From positions 124,001-188,000 of the forward strand of contig NZ_JASZYF010000001.1 in the NCBI RefSeq assembly GCF_030317115.1: DNA of 64,000 nucleotides, written 5' to 3'. Numbering within the stretch: the stretch's first letter is position 1; the number at the start of each line of letters is the position of its first letter. The notes beneath the pieces were generated by a model. That model did not search any database, was not told the origin of the DNA, and worked only from the letters and a program-made list of their open reading frames with translations. The translations under genes and the position numbers were made by a program. Below, piece after piece: positions 17,000 through 25,970 of this stretch. Source of the DNA: Variovorax gracilis (GTDB lineage: Bacteria > Pseudomonadota > Gammaproteobacteria > Burkholderiales > Burkholderiaceae_C).

Positions 17000-18403
17000 T
17001 CAGCCGACCATGGTCTGCGTAGTCGTGAATTCGAGCAAGCCCTCGATGCCGTTCTCGACACCGATGCCCGATTGCTTGCGGCCCGCGAAGGGCGACTGCG
17101 GGTCCAGCAGATGCACGCTGTTGATCCACACCGTGCCCACTTCCAGGCGCGCGCCGATGGCCCTTGCCTGCGCGACATCGCTGGACCAGACCGAGCCTCC
17201 CAGGCCGAACTCGGAGTCGTTGGCGCGACGCACCACCTCGTCCACATCCGAGAAGCGCAGCAGCGGCACGATGGGACCGAAGGGCTCCTCGACCACGACC
17301 CGCGCATCGTCGGGCGGGTTGTCCACGACAGCGGGCGGGATGAAGTAGCCGGGCCCGTCAGGCACTTCGCCGCCGGCGAGGAAACGGTGGCCAGCGTCGC
17401 GCGTGGCAGCGATGAGCTCCTTCACTCGCTCGTACTGCGGGCGGTTCTGCACCGGCCCGAGCATCACGCCCTCCTTCGTTCCGGGGCCCATGGGCGTCGC
17501 CTTGGCCGCCGCAGCGAAAGTCTGCGCGAAGGCGTCGTAGATCGCGTCGTGCACGTAGATGCGCTTGGACGCGATGCAGACCTGTCCCGAGTTGAGGAAG
17601 GCGCCCATGAACAGCTTGCGTGCCACTTTCGGCACGTCGACATCGGGCATCACGATCGCGGCGTCGTTGCCGCCCAGCTCCAGCGTGATGTGCTTGAGCG
17701 TGGGCGCGGCGGAGGCCATCACGCGCCGGCCGGTCGCGGTCGAGCCGGTGAAGGCGACCTTCGCGATGCCGGGATGCGCAGTCATCCAGGGCCCAAGCGC
17801 GTCGCCGCCGCAAAGCACGTTGAGCACGCCGGCCGGGAACAGATCGGCCGCGAGTTCGCCCATGCGCAGCGTCGCCAGCGGCGTGAAGGGCGAGGGCTTG
17901 AGGATCACCGTGTTGCCCGCGAGCAGCGCAGGTGCGAGCTTCCATACCGCGAGCGTGAGCGGAAAATTCCACGGCGCGATGGCCGCGACCACGCCGAGCG
18001 GCACGCGACGCGTCGACCAGCTCAGCCCTGCCGGGTCGGTGCGCTCCGCTATGGGCAGCGACATCTTCGCGGCGCTGCGCAACCAGTGGACGCAGCCCAG
18101 CACCTCCGCCCTGGCCATGGCGAGCGGCCTGCCCTGCTCGCGCGTCAGCAGCAGGGTGAGTTCATCGGCGTGTTCCTTCATGCGCGCACCGAGCGCTTCG
18201 AGCCGCTCGCGTCGATGCTCGATGGACGTGAGGCTCCATGTGTCGAATGCCGCGCGCGCGGACCGCACAGTGGCGTCGAGCAGTTCCCGGGTGCAGTCGG
18301 GCACGTGGGTGATGACCTCCTCGGTCGCCGGGTCGAGCACCGGCAAGGTCGCGGGCAGGTCGAGGAGTTGGCCGTTGGAAAGCGGCCTGAAAGTCGATGT
18401 CAT
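17000..18403 (-). CDS. Aldehyde dehydrogenase (NAD(P)+)
   Basis: ALDH-superfamily enzyme of 467 aa. The catalytic set is complete: oxyanion Asn in IAPWNFPLTLA, Lys in ILKPSPFTPL, cofactor motif FTGSTATGRRV, general base Glu in LELGGNDA and nucleophilic Cys in NSGQVCIASKR. EEPFGPIVPLL is also present. The ATG at 18403 follows an AGGAAAC ribosome site. It lies 55 bp after the alkylsulfatase gene and 40 bp before the alcohol dehydrogenase, fitting a sulfatase-alcohol-aldehyde-acid sequence. Confidence 0.92.
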   Translation of the reverse strand: MTSTFRPLSNGQLLDLPATLPVLDPATEEVITHVPDCTRELLDATVRSARAAFDTWSLTSIEHRRERLEALGARMKEHADELTLLLTREQGRPLAMARAEVLGCVHWLRSAAKMSLPIAERTDPAGLSWSTRRVPLGVVAAIAPWNFPLTLAVWKLAPALLAGNTVILKPSPFTPLATLRMGELAADLFPAGVLNVLCGGDALGPWMTAHPGIAKVAFTGSTATGRRVMASAAPTLKHITLELGGNDAAIVMPDVDVPKVARKLFMGAFLNSGQVCIASKRIYVHDAIYDAFAQTFAAAAKATPMGPGTKEGVMLGPVQNRPQYERVKELIAATRDAGHRFLAGGEVPDGPGYFIPPAVVDNPPDDARVVVEEPFGPIVPLLRFSDVDEVVRRANDSEFGLGGSVWSSDVAQARAIGARLEVGTVWINSVHLLDPQSPFAGRKQSGIGVENGIEGLLEFTTTQTMVG

Positions 18404-18458
18404 GTTTCCTGGGTTCTCTCTGATGCAATTCGTTGGGGTGCGGTGAGGCCGAAGCGTC

Positions 18459-20327
18459 CTACGGTTCGACGACGTTGAACATCGCGTCGAACTCTTCCAG
18501 CATGCGCAACAGGCGCACCACGCTGGCGGCATCGCCGTCGACTTCGATCCGGCCTTCCGCCACCAGGCGCTCGAAGGCGGCCGGCATGCCGGCCCTGTCG
18601 GACTGCAACGCGGCGAGCGCCGCGCGCTTCAGGCTCACGCGCGCTGTCGCCCCGCCCCGCACGGCGCCGGGGAGGTAGGTCATCGTCGCGTTCTCCAGGC
18701 GCATCGCCCAGCATTCGCCCGTCTCGGGGTTGGCCCACTCGATGGCCATTTCCACCCCTTCGGCCCGTTCGGCATCGAGGCGCACGGCCATGTGGTCGAG
18801 CAGCAGTTCGATGGGCAGCACCGAGACGAGGTCCCGGCTCACGTTGCGGCGTCGCACCTGCGGCACGCCGTGGCGGAGCTCCTGCGCTCCCAGCAGGAAG
18901 GCGTTGCGCCAGGTGGCGGACTCGGCCGCGAAGCCGAGCTGCTCCAGCGCATCGGCGCACAGCGCGCGCGCCTCGACGTTGTCCGGCTGCGCGAAGATCA
19001 GGTGGTTCGTGACCTCGGCCACCCAGCGGTATTCGCCGCGCCGGTAGTCGCTGCGGGCGCGCTCCAGCAGCGCCTTCGCGCCACCCATGTACTCGACGTA
19101 GAGCGGGCCCGACTGCTCGGGCGGCAGCCCATGCAGGTGCGCGGGGTTGCCGTCGTACCAGCCGAGGTAGTGCTGGACGATCGACTTCACGTTGTGCGAG
19201 ACCGTGCCGTAGAAGCCATGGTTGGCCCAGGGCGCGGCGAGCGACGCCGGCAGCTTCATCGCCTCGGCCACCTCGATGCCGGTGAGGCCGCGGTTCATCA
19301 GCCGCACGCTCTGGTCGTGCAGGTGCTTGTACAGGTCGCGCTGGTGGCGAAGATACCCGCGGATCTTCTCGTTGCCCCAGGTCGGCCAGTTGTGCTGCGC
19401 GAACACGACGTCGGCCGTCGGTGCGTAGCGATCCAGCGCCTGGTCGAGATAGCGCGACCACAGCCGCGCATCGCGGACCTGGGCACCGCGCAAGGGGCAC
19501 AGGTTGTGCATCGCCTGCGTGCCGATCTCCGCCGTGTTGAGCGCGCGCAGCCCGGGAAAGTGCATGAACATCTCCGAGGGCGCTTCGCTCTCCAGCGCGA
19601 GGTGGAAGATGATCTCGACGCCGTCGATCACGTGCGTCTCGGTCTCGCGCTCGATCGTGCGTGTCGGCGGAATCAGCGTCGTCGTGCCCATCGGCACCGC
19701 CTTGCCCATGCCGCAATCGACCTGACCGCAGGCATTGCGCGGCAATGTCACGCCGAACTGGAACATCGCACGCCGGCCCATCGCGTTGCCGGCCAGCACG
19801 TTCTCCGAGACCGTGTGCCACATGAAGCCCCGCGGTGCGACGATGGGCACGCGCCGCGCGATGGCGTCGGACTCGTCGAGCACACCGCGCGCGCCGCCGA
19901 AATGATCGGCGTGGCTGTGCGTGTAGATCAGCCCCGTCACCGGCCGGTTGCCACGATGGGCCCGATAAAGCGCGAGCGCAGCCTCCGCCGTCTCCGACAC
20001 CGTCAGCGGATCGATGACGATCACGCCGCTGTCGCCTTCGATGAAGCTCACGTTCGACACGTCGAACCCCCGCACCTGGTAGACGCGCTCAGTCACCTCG
20101 AACAGGCCGTGCAAGTTGTTGAGCCGTGCATGCTTCCACAGGTTCGGATGCACGGTCGAGGCGGGCTCGTCCTCCTCCAGGAAGCGGTAGTCGCGCAGGC
20201 TCCACGCCACGCGGCCCCGGGCGTCGACGATGTGGGCGTCCGGGATCGTGGCGATGAAGCCACGGTGGGCGTTCTCGAAGTTCTCTTCGGCGTCCGGAAG
20301 CCGTGCCGGCGGATCGGTGATGTTCAT
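18459..20327 (-). CDS. Alkylsulfatase (type III, SdsA1/BDS1-like metallo-beta-lactamase fold)
   Basis: Hydrolyses primary or secondary alkyl sulfates to alcohol and sulfate. In 622 aa it has the MBL zinc motif THSHADHFGG (residues 136-145). ALESEAPSEMFMHFP and the dimerisation domain (YLGWYDGNPAHLHGLPPEQ) follow. The C-terminal SCP2-like domain includes FLLGAQELRHG and the segment around MAIEWANPETGECW. I see no clear signal peptide from the ATG at 20327, so it may act in the cytoplasm; longer in-frame starts exist. It heads the sulfatase-ALDH-ADH operon and diverges from a secreted protein gene, with two 17-bp palindromic operators between them. Confidence 0.92.
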   Translation of the reverse strand: MNITDPPARLPDAEENFENAHRGFIATIPDAHIVDARGRVAWSLRDYRFLEEDEPASTVHPNLWKHARLNNLHGLFEVTERVYQVRGFDVSNVSFIEGDSGVIVIDPLTVSETAEAALALYRAHRGNRPVTGLIYTHSHADHFGGARGVLDESDAIARRVPIVAPRGFMWHTVSENVLAGNAMGRRAMFQFGVTLPRNACGQVDCGMGKAVPMGTTTLIPPTRTIERETETHVIDGVEIIFHLALESEAPSEMFMHFPGLRALNTAEIGTQAMHNLCPLRGAQVRDARLWSRYLDQALDRYAPTADVVFAQHNWPTWGNEKIRGYLRHQRDLYKHLHDQSVRLMNRGLTGIEVAEAMKLPASLAAPWANHGFYGTVSHNVKSIVQHYLGWYDGNPAHLHGLPPEQSGPLYVEYMGGAKALLERARSDYRRGEYRWVAEVTNHLIFAQPDNVEARALCADALEQLGFAAESATWRNAFLLGAQELRHGVPQVRRRNVSRDLVSVLPIELLLDHMAVRLDAERAEGVEMAIEWANPETGECWAMRLENATMTYLPGAVRGGATARVSLKRAALAALQSDRAGMPAAFERLVAEGRIEVDGDAASVVRLLRMLEEFDAMFNVVEP

Positions 20328-20399
20328 GGAGATGGGTCTTTCGATGCGCGCAGTCGCCGCAGGTGACATGGAGTGAATCAGGCTCCCGCACCGCCACAT

Positions 20400-20416
20400 C
20401 CACCCGGATCGGGGGG
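20400..20416. promoter_or_regulatory. 17-bp palindromic operator, copy 1
   Basis: CCACCC-GGATC-GGGGGG, a copy of the C(C/T)(A/C)CCC-N5-GGG(T/G)(G/A)G palindrome repeated in the control regions of this block. It lies between the divergent alkylsulfatase and secreted-protein genes. Confidence 0.6.
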
Positions 20417-20448
20417 TCGGGGAAACCCTCCGGCCTTGCAACCCCTTT

Positions 20449-20465
20449 CCACCCGCGCGGGGTGG
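20449..20465. promoter_or_regulatory. 17-bp palindromic operator, copy 2
   Basis: CCACCC-GCGCG-GGGTGG, a perfect 6-5-6 inverted repeat 49 bp from copy 1 and 124 bp before the ATG at 20589. The pair may allow co-operative binding. Confidence 0.65.
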
Positions 20466-20588
20466 GGCCGTTCGGACGGCAGCGCCCGATCATTCATCCC
20501 GTACGCAGACTTCGCCCGGCTGGAGACAACGGCATCGAGACGTGGTTGCGTCCCTCCCTCGCAACCATCCATCCCAGCAGGATTCCAC

Positions 20589-22295
20589 ATGAAGAAGCCA
20601 TTTCGCCTCGCATCTGCCGCTCTCGCGGTCGCAACACTCGCCGCCGTGCCGGCTCACGCGGCCAGCGCCCTCAGCCAGGCGCACAACCCCTATCTCGCGC
20701 AGTCGTACAACAACCAGACGCACTGGGACGACGCCGCATCCGACAGCACCGACATCGCCGTGCCGCGCGGCTTCTTCGAGGTCACGCCCGAGTCGGTGCA
20801 GTTGATCCCGAACGAATCGGTCGGCCTGCCCTCGATGAGCGACACCGTCGCCGGCCAGGAGATCCAGTGGTGGTGGTCGGGCTTCGGCCTGCGCAAGGTC
20901 AAGAACGAAGGCGGCAAGCTGGTCGAGATCGCGCGCAGCGATATCCCGGTGAAGCTGCCAAACTTCACGCCGGTGAGCGCCGAGGAGCGCCGCGCGCAAG
21001 CCGCCGCCATCCAGAAGTTCATCGAAGCCAAGGACGAGAAGGGCCTGCTCGACTACCTGAAGTCGCAGCCCAACCGCGTGGCGACGGCCTCGTCCGACCA
21101 GGTGGCCAATGGCGCCGTGTACGCGGTGCTGACGCGCGACGATGCCTTCATCGGCTGCAACGGCCGCCAGGTGTTCCGCATCGACCAGCAGGACCCGAAG
21201 AACCCCGCATCCGGCATGAAGCCAGCGCGCTTCACCAACCTGCCCGCCTCGCTCTTCGACAACGAACGCGCCCGCGCCAAGACCCATCTGCCCGGTGACA
21301 TGTCCTTCGGCATGGGCATGAGCTTCAATGGCTACCTGGTCATCAACACGCTCGGCGGCAAGGTCATCACGCTGAACCGCGACACGCTCGAGATCGTCGA
21401 CACCTACACCACCGCCGGCGCCGACGAGTCGTTCATGAACAGTTTTGCCACCGGACCGGAGGCCAATGGCGGCGCCGTGTACGTGGCCTCGAACATGACC
21501 ATGTACCGCCTGGTGGTCGATGCCAAGGGCAAGATCCATGACGACGAGGCCAGCGGCGCCTGGGCCGCGAAATACGACCGCGGCATCCAGATGCCTCCGC
21601 CGAAGATCGGCGACGGCACCGGCTCGACGCCGACGCTGATGGGCTTCGGCCCCAACGACGACAAGCTGGTCGTCATCACCGACGGGGCGAAGAAGATGCG
21701 CCTGGTGTCGTTCTGGCGCGACGGCATTCCCGCTGGCTGGAAGCAGAAGCCCGGCACGCAGTCGCCGCGCATCGCCGACCAGATCGAGGTCGACATGGGC
21801 CCGGGGCTGGAGATCGTGCAATCGGAGCAATCGGTGTCTGTCTACGGCGACCAGGCTTTCGTGGTCAACAACATCCTGACCAAGGAGGAGCCCCAACTCA
21901 GCCGCGACAGTTTCTACGTCAACCTGGTCAACGGCGCCACGCGCCCAGGCCCGGTCGGCGCGGCCGGTTTCAAGTGGGACAACGGCAAGCACGCCTGGAC
22001 CCAGCAGTGGGCGCGCAACGACGTGTCGTCGATCTCGATCGTTCCGATGATCAGCGGCGGAAGCCGCATGGCCATCATCGACGGCTACTTCGCCGGACGC
22101 TGGGGTGAGCGCCACCACATCGGCATGGACCTGGACACGGGCAAGACGGTGATGAGCATCCGCACCGGCACCCATCCGATGTTCAACGGCATGTACGCCC
22201 CGATCAAGGTCGATGCCGACGGGCACCTGCTCTACGGCATGGCCTTCGGCATGGTGCGCATGGACACGTCGAAGATGAAGCGCATCGAGCCCTGA
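20589..22295 (+). CDS. Secreted protein of unknown function (beta-propeller-like)
   Basis: A 568-aa protein with a clear signal peptide (MKKPFRLASAALAVATLAAVPAHA). I do not recognise a named family. The mature part has repeated strand-rich stretches typical of propeller proteins (YLVINTLGGKVITLNRDTLE, VYVASNMTMYRLVVDAKGK, KLVVITDGAKKMRLVSF, HHIGMDLDTGKTVMSIRTG) and two isolated Cys at most. It is probably periplasmic or exported. An AGCAGGA ribosome site precedes the ATG. It diverges from the alkylsulfatase operon across two operators, so it may handle the same lipid or detergent-like substrates outside the membrane. Confidence 0.8.
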   Translation: MKKPFRLASAALAVATLAAVPAHAASALSQAHNPYLAQSYNNQTHWDDAASDSTDIAVPRGFFEVTPESVQLIPNESVGLPSMSDTVAGQEIQWWWSGFGLRKVKNEGGKLVEIARSDIPVKLPNFTPVSAEERRAQAAAIQKFIEAKDEKGLLDYLKSQPNRVATASSDQVANGAVYAVLTRDDAFIGCNGRQVFRIDQQDPKNPASGMKPARFTNLPASLFDNERARAKTHLPGDMSFGMGMSFNGYLVINTLGGKVITLNRDTLEIVDTYTTAGADESFMNSFATGPEANGGAVYVASNMTMYRLVVDAKGKIHDDEASGAWAAKYDRGIQMPPPKIGDGTGSTPTLMGFGPNDDKLVVITDGAKKMRLVSFWRDGIPAGWKQKPGTQSPRIADQIEVDMGPGLEIVQSEQSVSVYGDQAFVVNNILTKEEPQLSRDSFYVNLVNGATRPGPVGAAGFKWDNGKHAWTQQWARNDVSSISIVPMISGGSRMAIIDGYFAGRWGERHHIGMDLDTGKTVMSIRTGTHPMFNGMYAPIKVDADGHLLYGMAFGMVRMDTSKMKRIEP

Positions 22296-22327
22296 GCCGT
22301 CGAGGCCTGTGAACCGGGATTTGCCCG

Positions 22328-22344
22328 CCCCCCGTACTGGGGGG
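22328..22344. promoter_or_regulatory. 17-bp palindromic operator, copy 3
   Basis: CCCCCC-GTACT-GGGGGG, a perfect inverted repeat with the common 6-5-6 geometry. It ends 34 bp before the ATG of the esterase gene that opens the PHA-synthase operon. It could also fold as a small hairpin after the preceding gene, but no T-run follows. Confidence 0.5.
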
Positions 22345-22378
22345 TGAGCCGCGGCGCGGCCCTGCGCATCCTGCGTGC

Positions 22379-23794
22379 ATGAAGACCTCCTCTACATCCA
22401 AGGCGTCCTATTCCATGAACAACGAATCGAATCGCGTTGCCACGCGCGGCATGCCGCTGACCTTGCGCTCGCCACGGCCGGACCGCGATGTCCGCGCCTT
22501 CCTGCGTTGGTTCAATCTGGCGCCGGGTCGCATCGAGAACCGGTCCGTGCCAACGCAGCGCAAGCTGTGGCGGCTCATGGCGCTGGCCCTGGGGCGTCGG
22601 CCCCAGGTGGCTTCGGTCACACACCGGACGATCGCCGGGCCCGGCGGCCCGATCGAACTGCGGATCTTCTCCGCAGGACCGTCGAAGCAGCCGCGACCCG
22701 CCTTCCTGTGGTGCCACGGCGGCGGCTTCATCGTGGGCGGCCTGGACTCCGGGGATTCGATCTGCCGCAGCATTGCGCTGGCCGCGGATTGCGTCGTCAT
22801 CGCCGTGCGCTACCGGCTCGCGCCCGAGCATCCCTTGACGGCCGGACGCGAGGACTTTCTCGAGGCCCTCCAATGGGTCGCGCAGTTCGGCGCCACCCTG
22901 GGCGTCGACACGCGCCGTCTCGCCATCGGCGGCGACTCGGCCGGCGGCAACATCTGCGCGGCGGTCGCGCAGCACACGGCGCGCCACGACGGGCCCCGGC
23001 TGAGCCTGCAGGTGCTCGCCTATCCGGCCACCGACCTGGTGGCGGAGTTTCCCTCGCTCGAAGAGAACGCCAGCGGCTACCTGATCAGCGAGCGCATGCT
23101 GCGCGGAGTCCTGGCGCACATCGGCCAGATCCCCGATGCGGACGACCCCTGGCTCTCGCCGCGCCGCCAGGCCGACCTGCGGGGCCTCGCGCCCGCCATG
23201 GTCATCAGCGCCGGATTCGATCCGATCCGCGACGACGGCCTGGACTACGCCACGCGGCTGCGCGCCGCCGAGGTGCCCGTGGACCTGCTGCACTACCCCG
23301 GGCAGATCCACGGCTTTCTCAATTTCGACTCGGTGATCGACGCGGGACGCGATGCGCTGAACCGCATTGCCGCGGCGCTCGACAAGGCCTTCGGCGGCGA
23401 CGCCGCGCCGGACCGCACCATCGAGGTCGCCGATGCGGCCCCCACCCCGACAGCCTGGCCTTTGCGACCCGTGACCGAATTGCTGATGACTTCGCTGACC
23501 GGCTGGGCCACGGCCGAGCGTGTCTGGCTGGCGCTGGTCGGCCGCCTCTCGACGACCACCGACCGCGCCACGCGCAAGTTGCTCGAATCGCGTCTCGTGC
23601 CCGGCGCCTTCCTGCGCCGTAGCGCAGCGGCGCAAGTCCATGCGCTCGAAGCGCGCCAGACCTGGCCCCATGCCACGAGCCTGCAATGCATGCAGGCCCG
23701 AAAGCCCCATGAATCCTCTCCGCCATCCACTGGGGCGCACGCCATGCATGGCCGTGACACACGGAAGCGGTCTCCCAAGGAAAGATCCACATGA
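22379..23794 (+). CDS. Alpha/beta hydrolase, hormone-sensitive-lipase family
   Basis: Carboxylesterase/lipase of 471 aa. The family oxyanion motif HGGGFIVGG, nucleophile motif GGDSAGGN, an acidic residue in AGFDPIRDD and the His in GQIHGFLN are all in order. A C-terminal extension of about 140 residues after the catalytic domain is low in recognisable features. Start is uncertain: ATG 22379, or the in-frame ATG at 22415 (MNNESNRVATR). The stop overlaps the next gene by ATGA, placing it first in an esterase-PhaE-like-PhaC-GNAT-ligase operon. It probably releases fatty acids or hydroxy acids for that pathway. Confidence 0.88.
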   Translation: MKTSSTSKASYSMNNESNRVATRGMPLTLRSPRPDRDVRAFLRWFNLAPGRIENRSVPTQRKLWRLMALALGRRPQVASVTHRTIAGPGGPIELRIFSAGPSKQPRPAFLWCHGGGFIVGGLDSGDSICRSIALAADCVVIAVRYRLAPEHPLTAGREDFLEALQWVAQFGATLGVDTRRLAIGGDSAGGNICAAVAQHTARHDGPRLSLQVLAYPATDLVAEFPSLEENASGYLISERMLRGVLAHIGQIPDADDPWLSPRRQADLRGLAPAMVISAGFDPIRDDGLDYATRLRAAEVPVDLLHYPGQIHGFLNFDSVIDAGRDALNRIAAALDKAFGGDAAPDRTIEVADAAPTPTAWPLRPVTELLMTSLTGWATAERVWLALVGRLSTTTDRATRKLLESRLVPGAFLRRSAAAQVHALEARQTWPHATSLQCMQARKPHESSPPSTGAHAMHGRDTRKRSPKERST

Positions 23795-24249
23795 TTCCCA
23801 AGCAGATCCTCGACCCACTGGCGATGTGGCGCGATGCCGTCGATCGCCTCGAAGGCGGCGTCAACAGCTTCACCACGAGCAACATGGAGTCGGAACAGTT
23901 CTCGCAGGCGCTCGCGATCGTGCTGCGCGCATCGCTCGGCACGCACCACCTGTTCGACAAGAACATGGCGCGCCTCTACGAGCGCATGGGCTTGCCGAGC
24001 CGCAGCGAGGTGCAGGCCATCGCCGCCAGCCTTCGCCGCATCGAGGACAAGCTCGACATGCTGCTGCCGCAGCCCGCGCCGGCGCATCGGCCTGCCCGCA
24101 CCCGGCGAGCGCCGGCAGTTGCAGCCGAGCCGGTGCCGAAGAGGCTGCCCCCTGCGGCGGCCCCTGCCGATACCGCAGGCGCAACGCTGCCGAAGGCTGC
24201 GCGCGCGGCAGTTCCCGCCGGCGCCCGTGCGCCGAAGCGCAAGGGGTGA
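23791..24249 (+). CDS. Short PhaE-like / phasin-like PHA synthase partner
   Basis: A 152-aa protein directly before phaC. The N-terminal ~90 residues form a helical domain (MIPKQILDPLAMWRDAV, then the segment around FSQALAIVLRASLG, and SRSEVQAIAASLRRIEDKLD). The tail is rich in Ala, Pro, Arg and Lys, as in phasins and PhaM. PhaE subunits of class III synthases are usually much longer, while PhaR subunits are nearer in size, so I assign it as a synthase partner from helix pattern and position only. Its ATG overlaps the esterase stop and it ends 3 bp before phaC. Confidence 0.65.
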   Translation: MIPKQILDPLAMWRDAVDRLEGGVNSFTTSNMESEQFSQALAIVLRASLGTHHLFDKNMARLYERMGLPSRSEVQAIAASLRRIEDKLDMLLPQPAPAHRPARTRRAPAVAAEPVPKRLPPAAAPADTAGATLPKAARAAVPAGARAPKRKG

Positions 24250-24252
24250 TCC

Positions 24253-25335
24253 ATGAACGCACCCGTCAAGGCTGAAGAGGCCTCCCTGACGCAGCGCCTG
24301 CGCTCCGAAGTCGACCGCGCGATCCAGCGCAGCTTCAAGGGCCTCGAATACCTCAGCTCACCCGCCCCTGCCGTCGGCACCACGCCGCGCAGCCTGCTCC
24401 ACCGCCGGGGCACGCTGGGCCTGTATCACTACCATCCGCAAAGCGCCGAGGTCTACCGCGTACCGCTGTTGCTGGTGATGGCCACCACCAACAAGAGCTA
24501 CATCTTCGACCTGGCACCCGGCCAGAGTCTCATCGAATTCCTGCTCCAGCGCGGCTACGACGTCTACGTGATGGACTGGCATGCGCCCACCGCCGACGAG
24601 AAGCGCCTGAAGATCGAGGACTACACGCTCGACTTCATCCCCGACTGCATCCGCCGCGTGCAGGCGCACTCCGGGGAGCAGGAGGTCACGCTGGTCGGCT
24701 ACTGCATGGGCGGCGTGCTGTCGACCATCTACGCCGCGCTCCACCCCGAAGGCCCGCTGAAGAACCTGGTGTGCTTCACCACGCCGATCGACATGACGAA
24801 GATGACTGTCTTCCAGTCGATGGCCGACAAGCGTCACTTCGACGTGGACCGCCTGGTGGACACGCTCGGCAACGTGCCCTCGCAGGTGGTGATGGGCGCG
24901 TTCGAGGCACATCGCCCGGCAGGCCGCATCGCTGCCCAGGTGCGCCTCTGGGACAACATGTGGAACGACCAGTACGTCAAGGGCTACCGCATGATGGACC
25001 GCTTCGGCGCCGAGACGCTGCCGCTCGCGGGCGAATACCTGCGCCAGACGGTGAAGGAACTGATCTGGAAGAACCGCCTGTACGACAACAGCCTGCGCAT
25101 CGGCGGGCGCGTCGTCGACATCCACCGCATCACCGTGCCGCTGCTGCACGTGACCGCGCAATACGACCACCTCGTGCCCCCCGAATGCGCCGCCCCGCTC
25201 GTGGCGCAGGCCGGCTCGCGCGACAAGGAAGAACTCACGCTGCCCGGCGGACACGTCAGCCTGGTGGCAGGCCCCAATGCGGTCAAGCGCATGTGGCCGG
25301 CACTCGATCAATGGCTTGCAAAGAGATCCGAATGA
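24253..25335 (+). CDS. phaC: Class III-type poly(3-hydroxyalkanoate) synthase PhaC
   Basis: Polymerises (R)-3-hydroxyacyl-CoA. At 360 aa it has class III size (class I/II enzymes are near 560-600). The lipase-like box is GYCMGG with the catalytic Cys at residue 151, close to Cys149 of the Allochromatium enzyme. The remaining triad members are Asp in TAQYDHLVPPE and His in LPGGHVSLVAG. VMDWHAPTADEKRLKIEDY is also characteristic. It sits directly after the PhaE-like gene and overlaps the following GNAT gene by ATGA. The downstream acyl-CoA ligase suggests PHA formation from exogenous acids. Confidence 0.88.
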   Translation: MNAPVKAEEASLTQRLRSEVDRAIQRSFKGLEYLSSPAPAVGTTPRSLLHRRGTLGLYHYHPQSAEVYRVPLLLVMATTNKSYIFDLAPGQSLIEFLLQRGYDVYVMDWHAPTADEKRLKIEDYTLDFIPDCIRRVQAHSGEQEVTLVGYCMGGVLSTIYAALHPEGPLKNLVCFTTPIDMTKMTVFQSMADKRHFDVDRLVDTLGNVPSQVVMGAFEAHRPAGRIAAQVRLWDNMWNDQYVKGYRMMDRFGAETLPLAGEYLRQTVKELIWKNRLYDNSLRIGGRVVDIHRITVPLLHVTAQYDHLVPPECAAPLVAQAGSRDKEELTLPGGHVSLVAGPNAVKRMWPALDQWLAKRSE

Positions 25336-25934
25336 ACGACACCACCACCCCCCGCGCCTGGCCGCGAAAGCACCTCGTTGCCAATGCAACCATCCAGGTC
25401 GACCTGTTGAGCCCGAGGGATGGCGTCGACGTCGCCCGCTTCGTACAGAAACTGCCCACGCACGACCTGCTCTTCGTGCGCCGCGACGTCAGCCACCCCA
25501 AGGTGGTCACCGCGTGGCTCGACGCGATCGCGCAGGGCAGCATCACCAGCCTTGCCGCGCGCTGCAACGGCGAACTGGTCGGCTGCACCGCCATCGTCAC
25601 CGACCCGCGCTCCTGGTCGCGCCACGTGGCCGAACTGCGCGTGATGGTCTCGCCCGCGTGGCGTGGCCGCGGTCTCGGCCGCCTGCTGACCCAGGAATGC
25701 TTTGCGCTCGCGCTCGGCCTGGGCCTGGAGAAGCTGTACGTGCAGATGACGGTCGACCAGCGGTCCGCCATCGCCGTGTTCGAAGAGCTCGGCTTCCGTG
25801 CCGAGGCCGTACTGCGCGACCACGTGAAAGACCGCGACGGCACGTCCTACGACCTGGCCATTCTCAGTCATCACGTCGCCGAAGTGCAGTCGCGCTTCGA
25901 GGTCTACGGCGTGGCCGACGCACTGGGCGGCTGA
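25332..25934 (+). CDS. GNAT-family N-acetyltransferase
   Basis: A 200-aa protein with one GNAT domain. The acetyl-CoA site is visible as VSPAWRGRGLGRLLTQECF (Q/RxxGxG/A type), preceded by ELVGCTAIV and followed by AIAVFEELGFRAEAV, the family's C-terminal signature. The ATG overlaps the phaC stop by 4 bp, so it is translationally coupled. The acceptor is unknown. In this operon it might modify an enzyme or metabolite of PHA/acyl-CoA metabolism. Confidence 0.87.
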   Translation: MNDTTTPRAWPRKHLVANATIQVDLLSPRDGVDVARFVQKLPTHDLLFVRRDVSHPKVVTAWLDAIAQGSITSLAARCNGELVGCTAIVTDPRSWSRHVAELRVMVSPAWRGRGLGRLLTQECFALALGLGLEKLYVQMTVDQRSAIAVFEELGFRAEAVLRDHVKDRDGTSYDLAILSHHVAEVQSRFEVYGVADALGG

Positions 25935-25970
25935 ACGCCCCATCCATTTTCACAACGACGGAGACAAACC

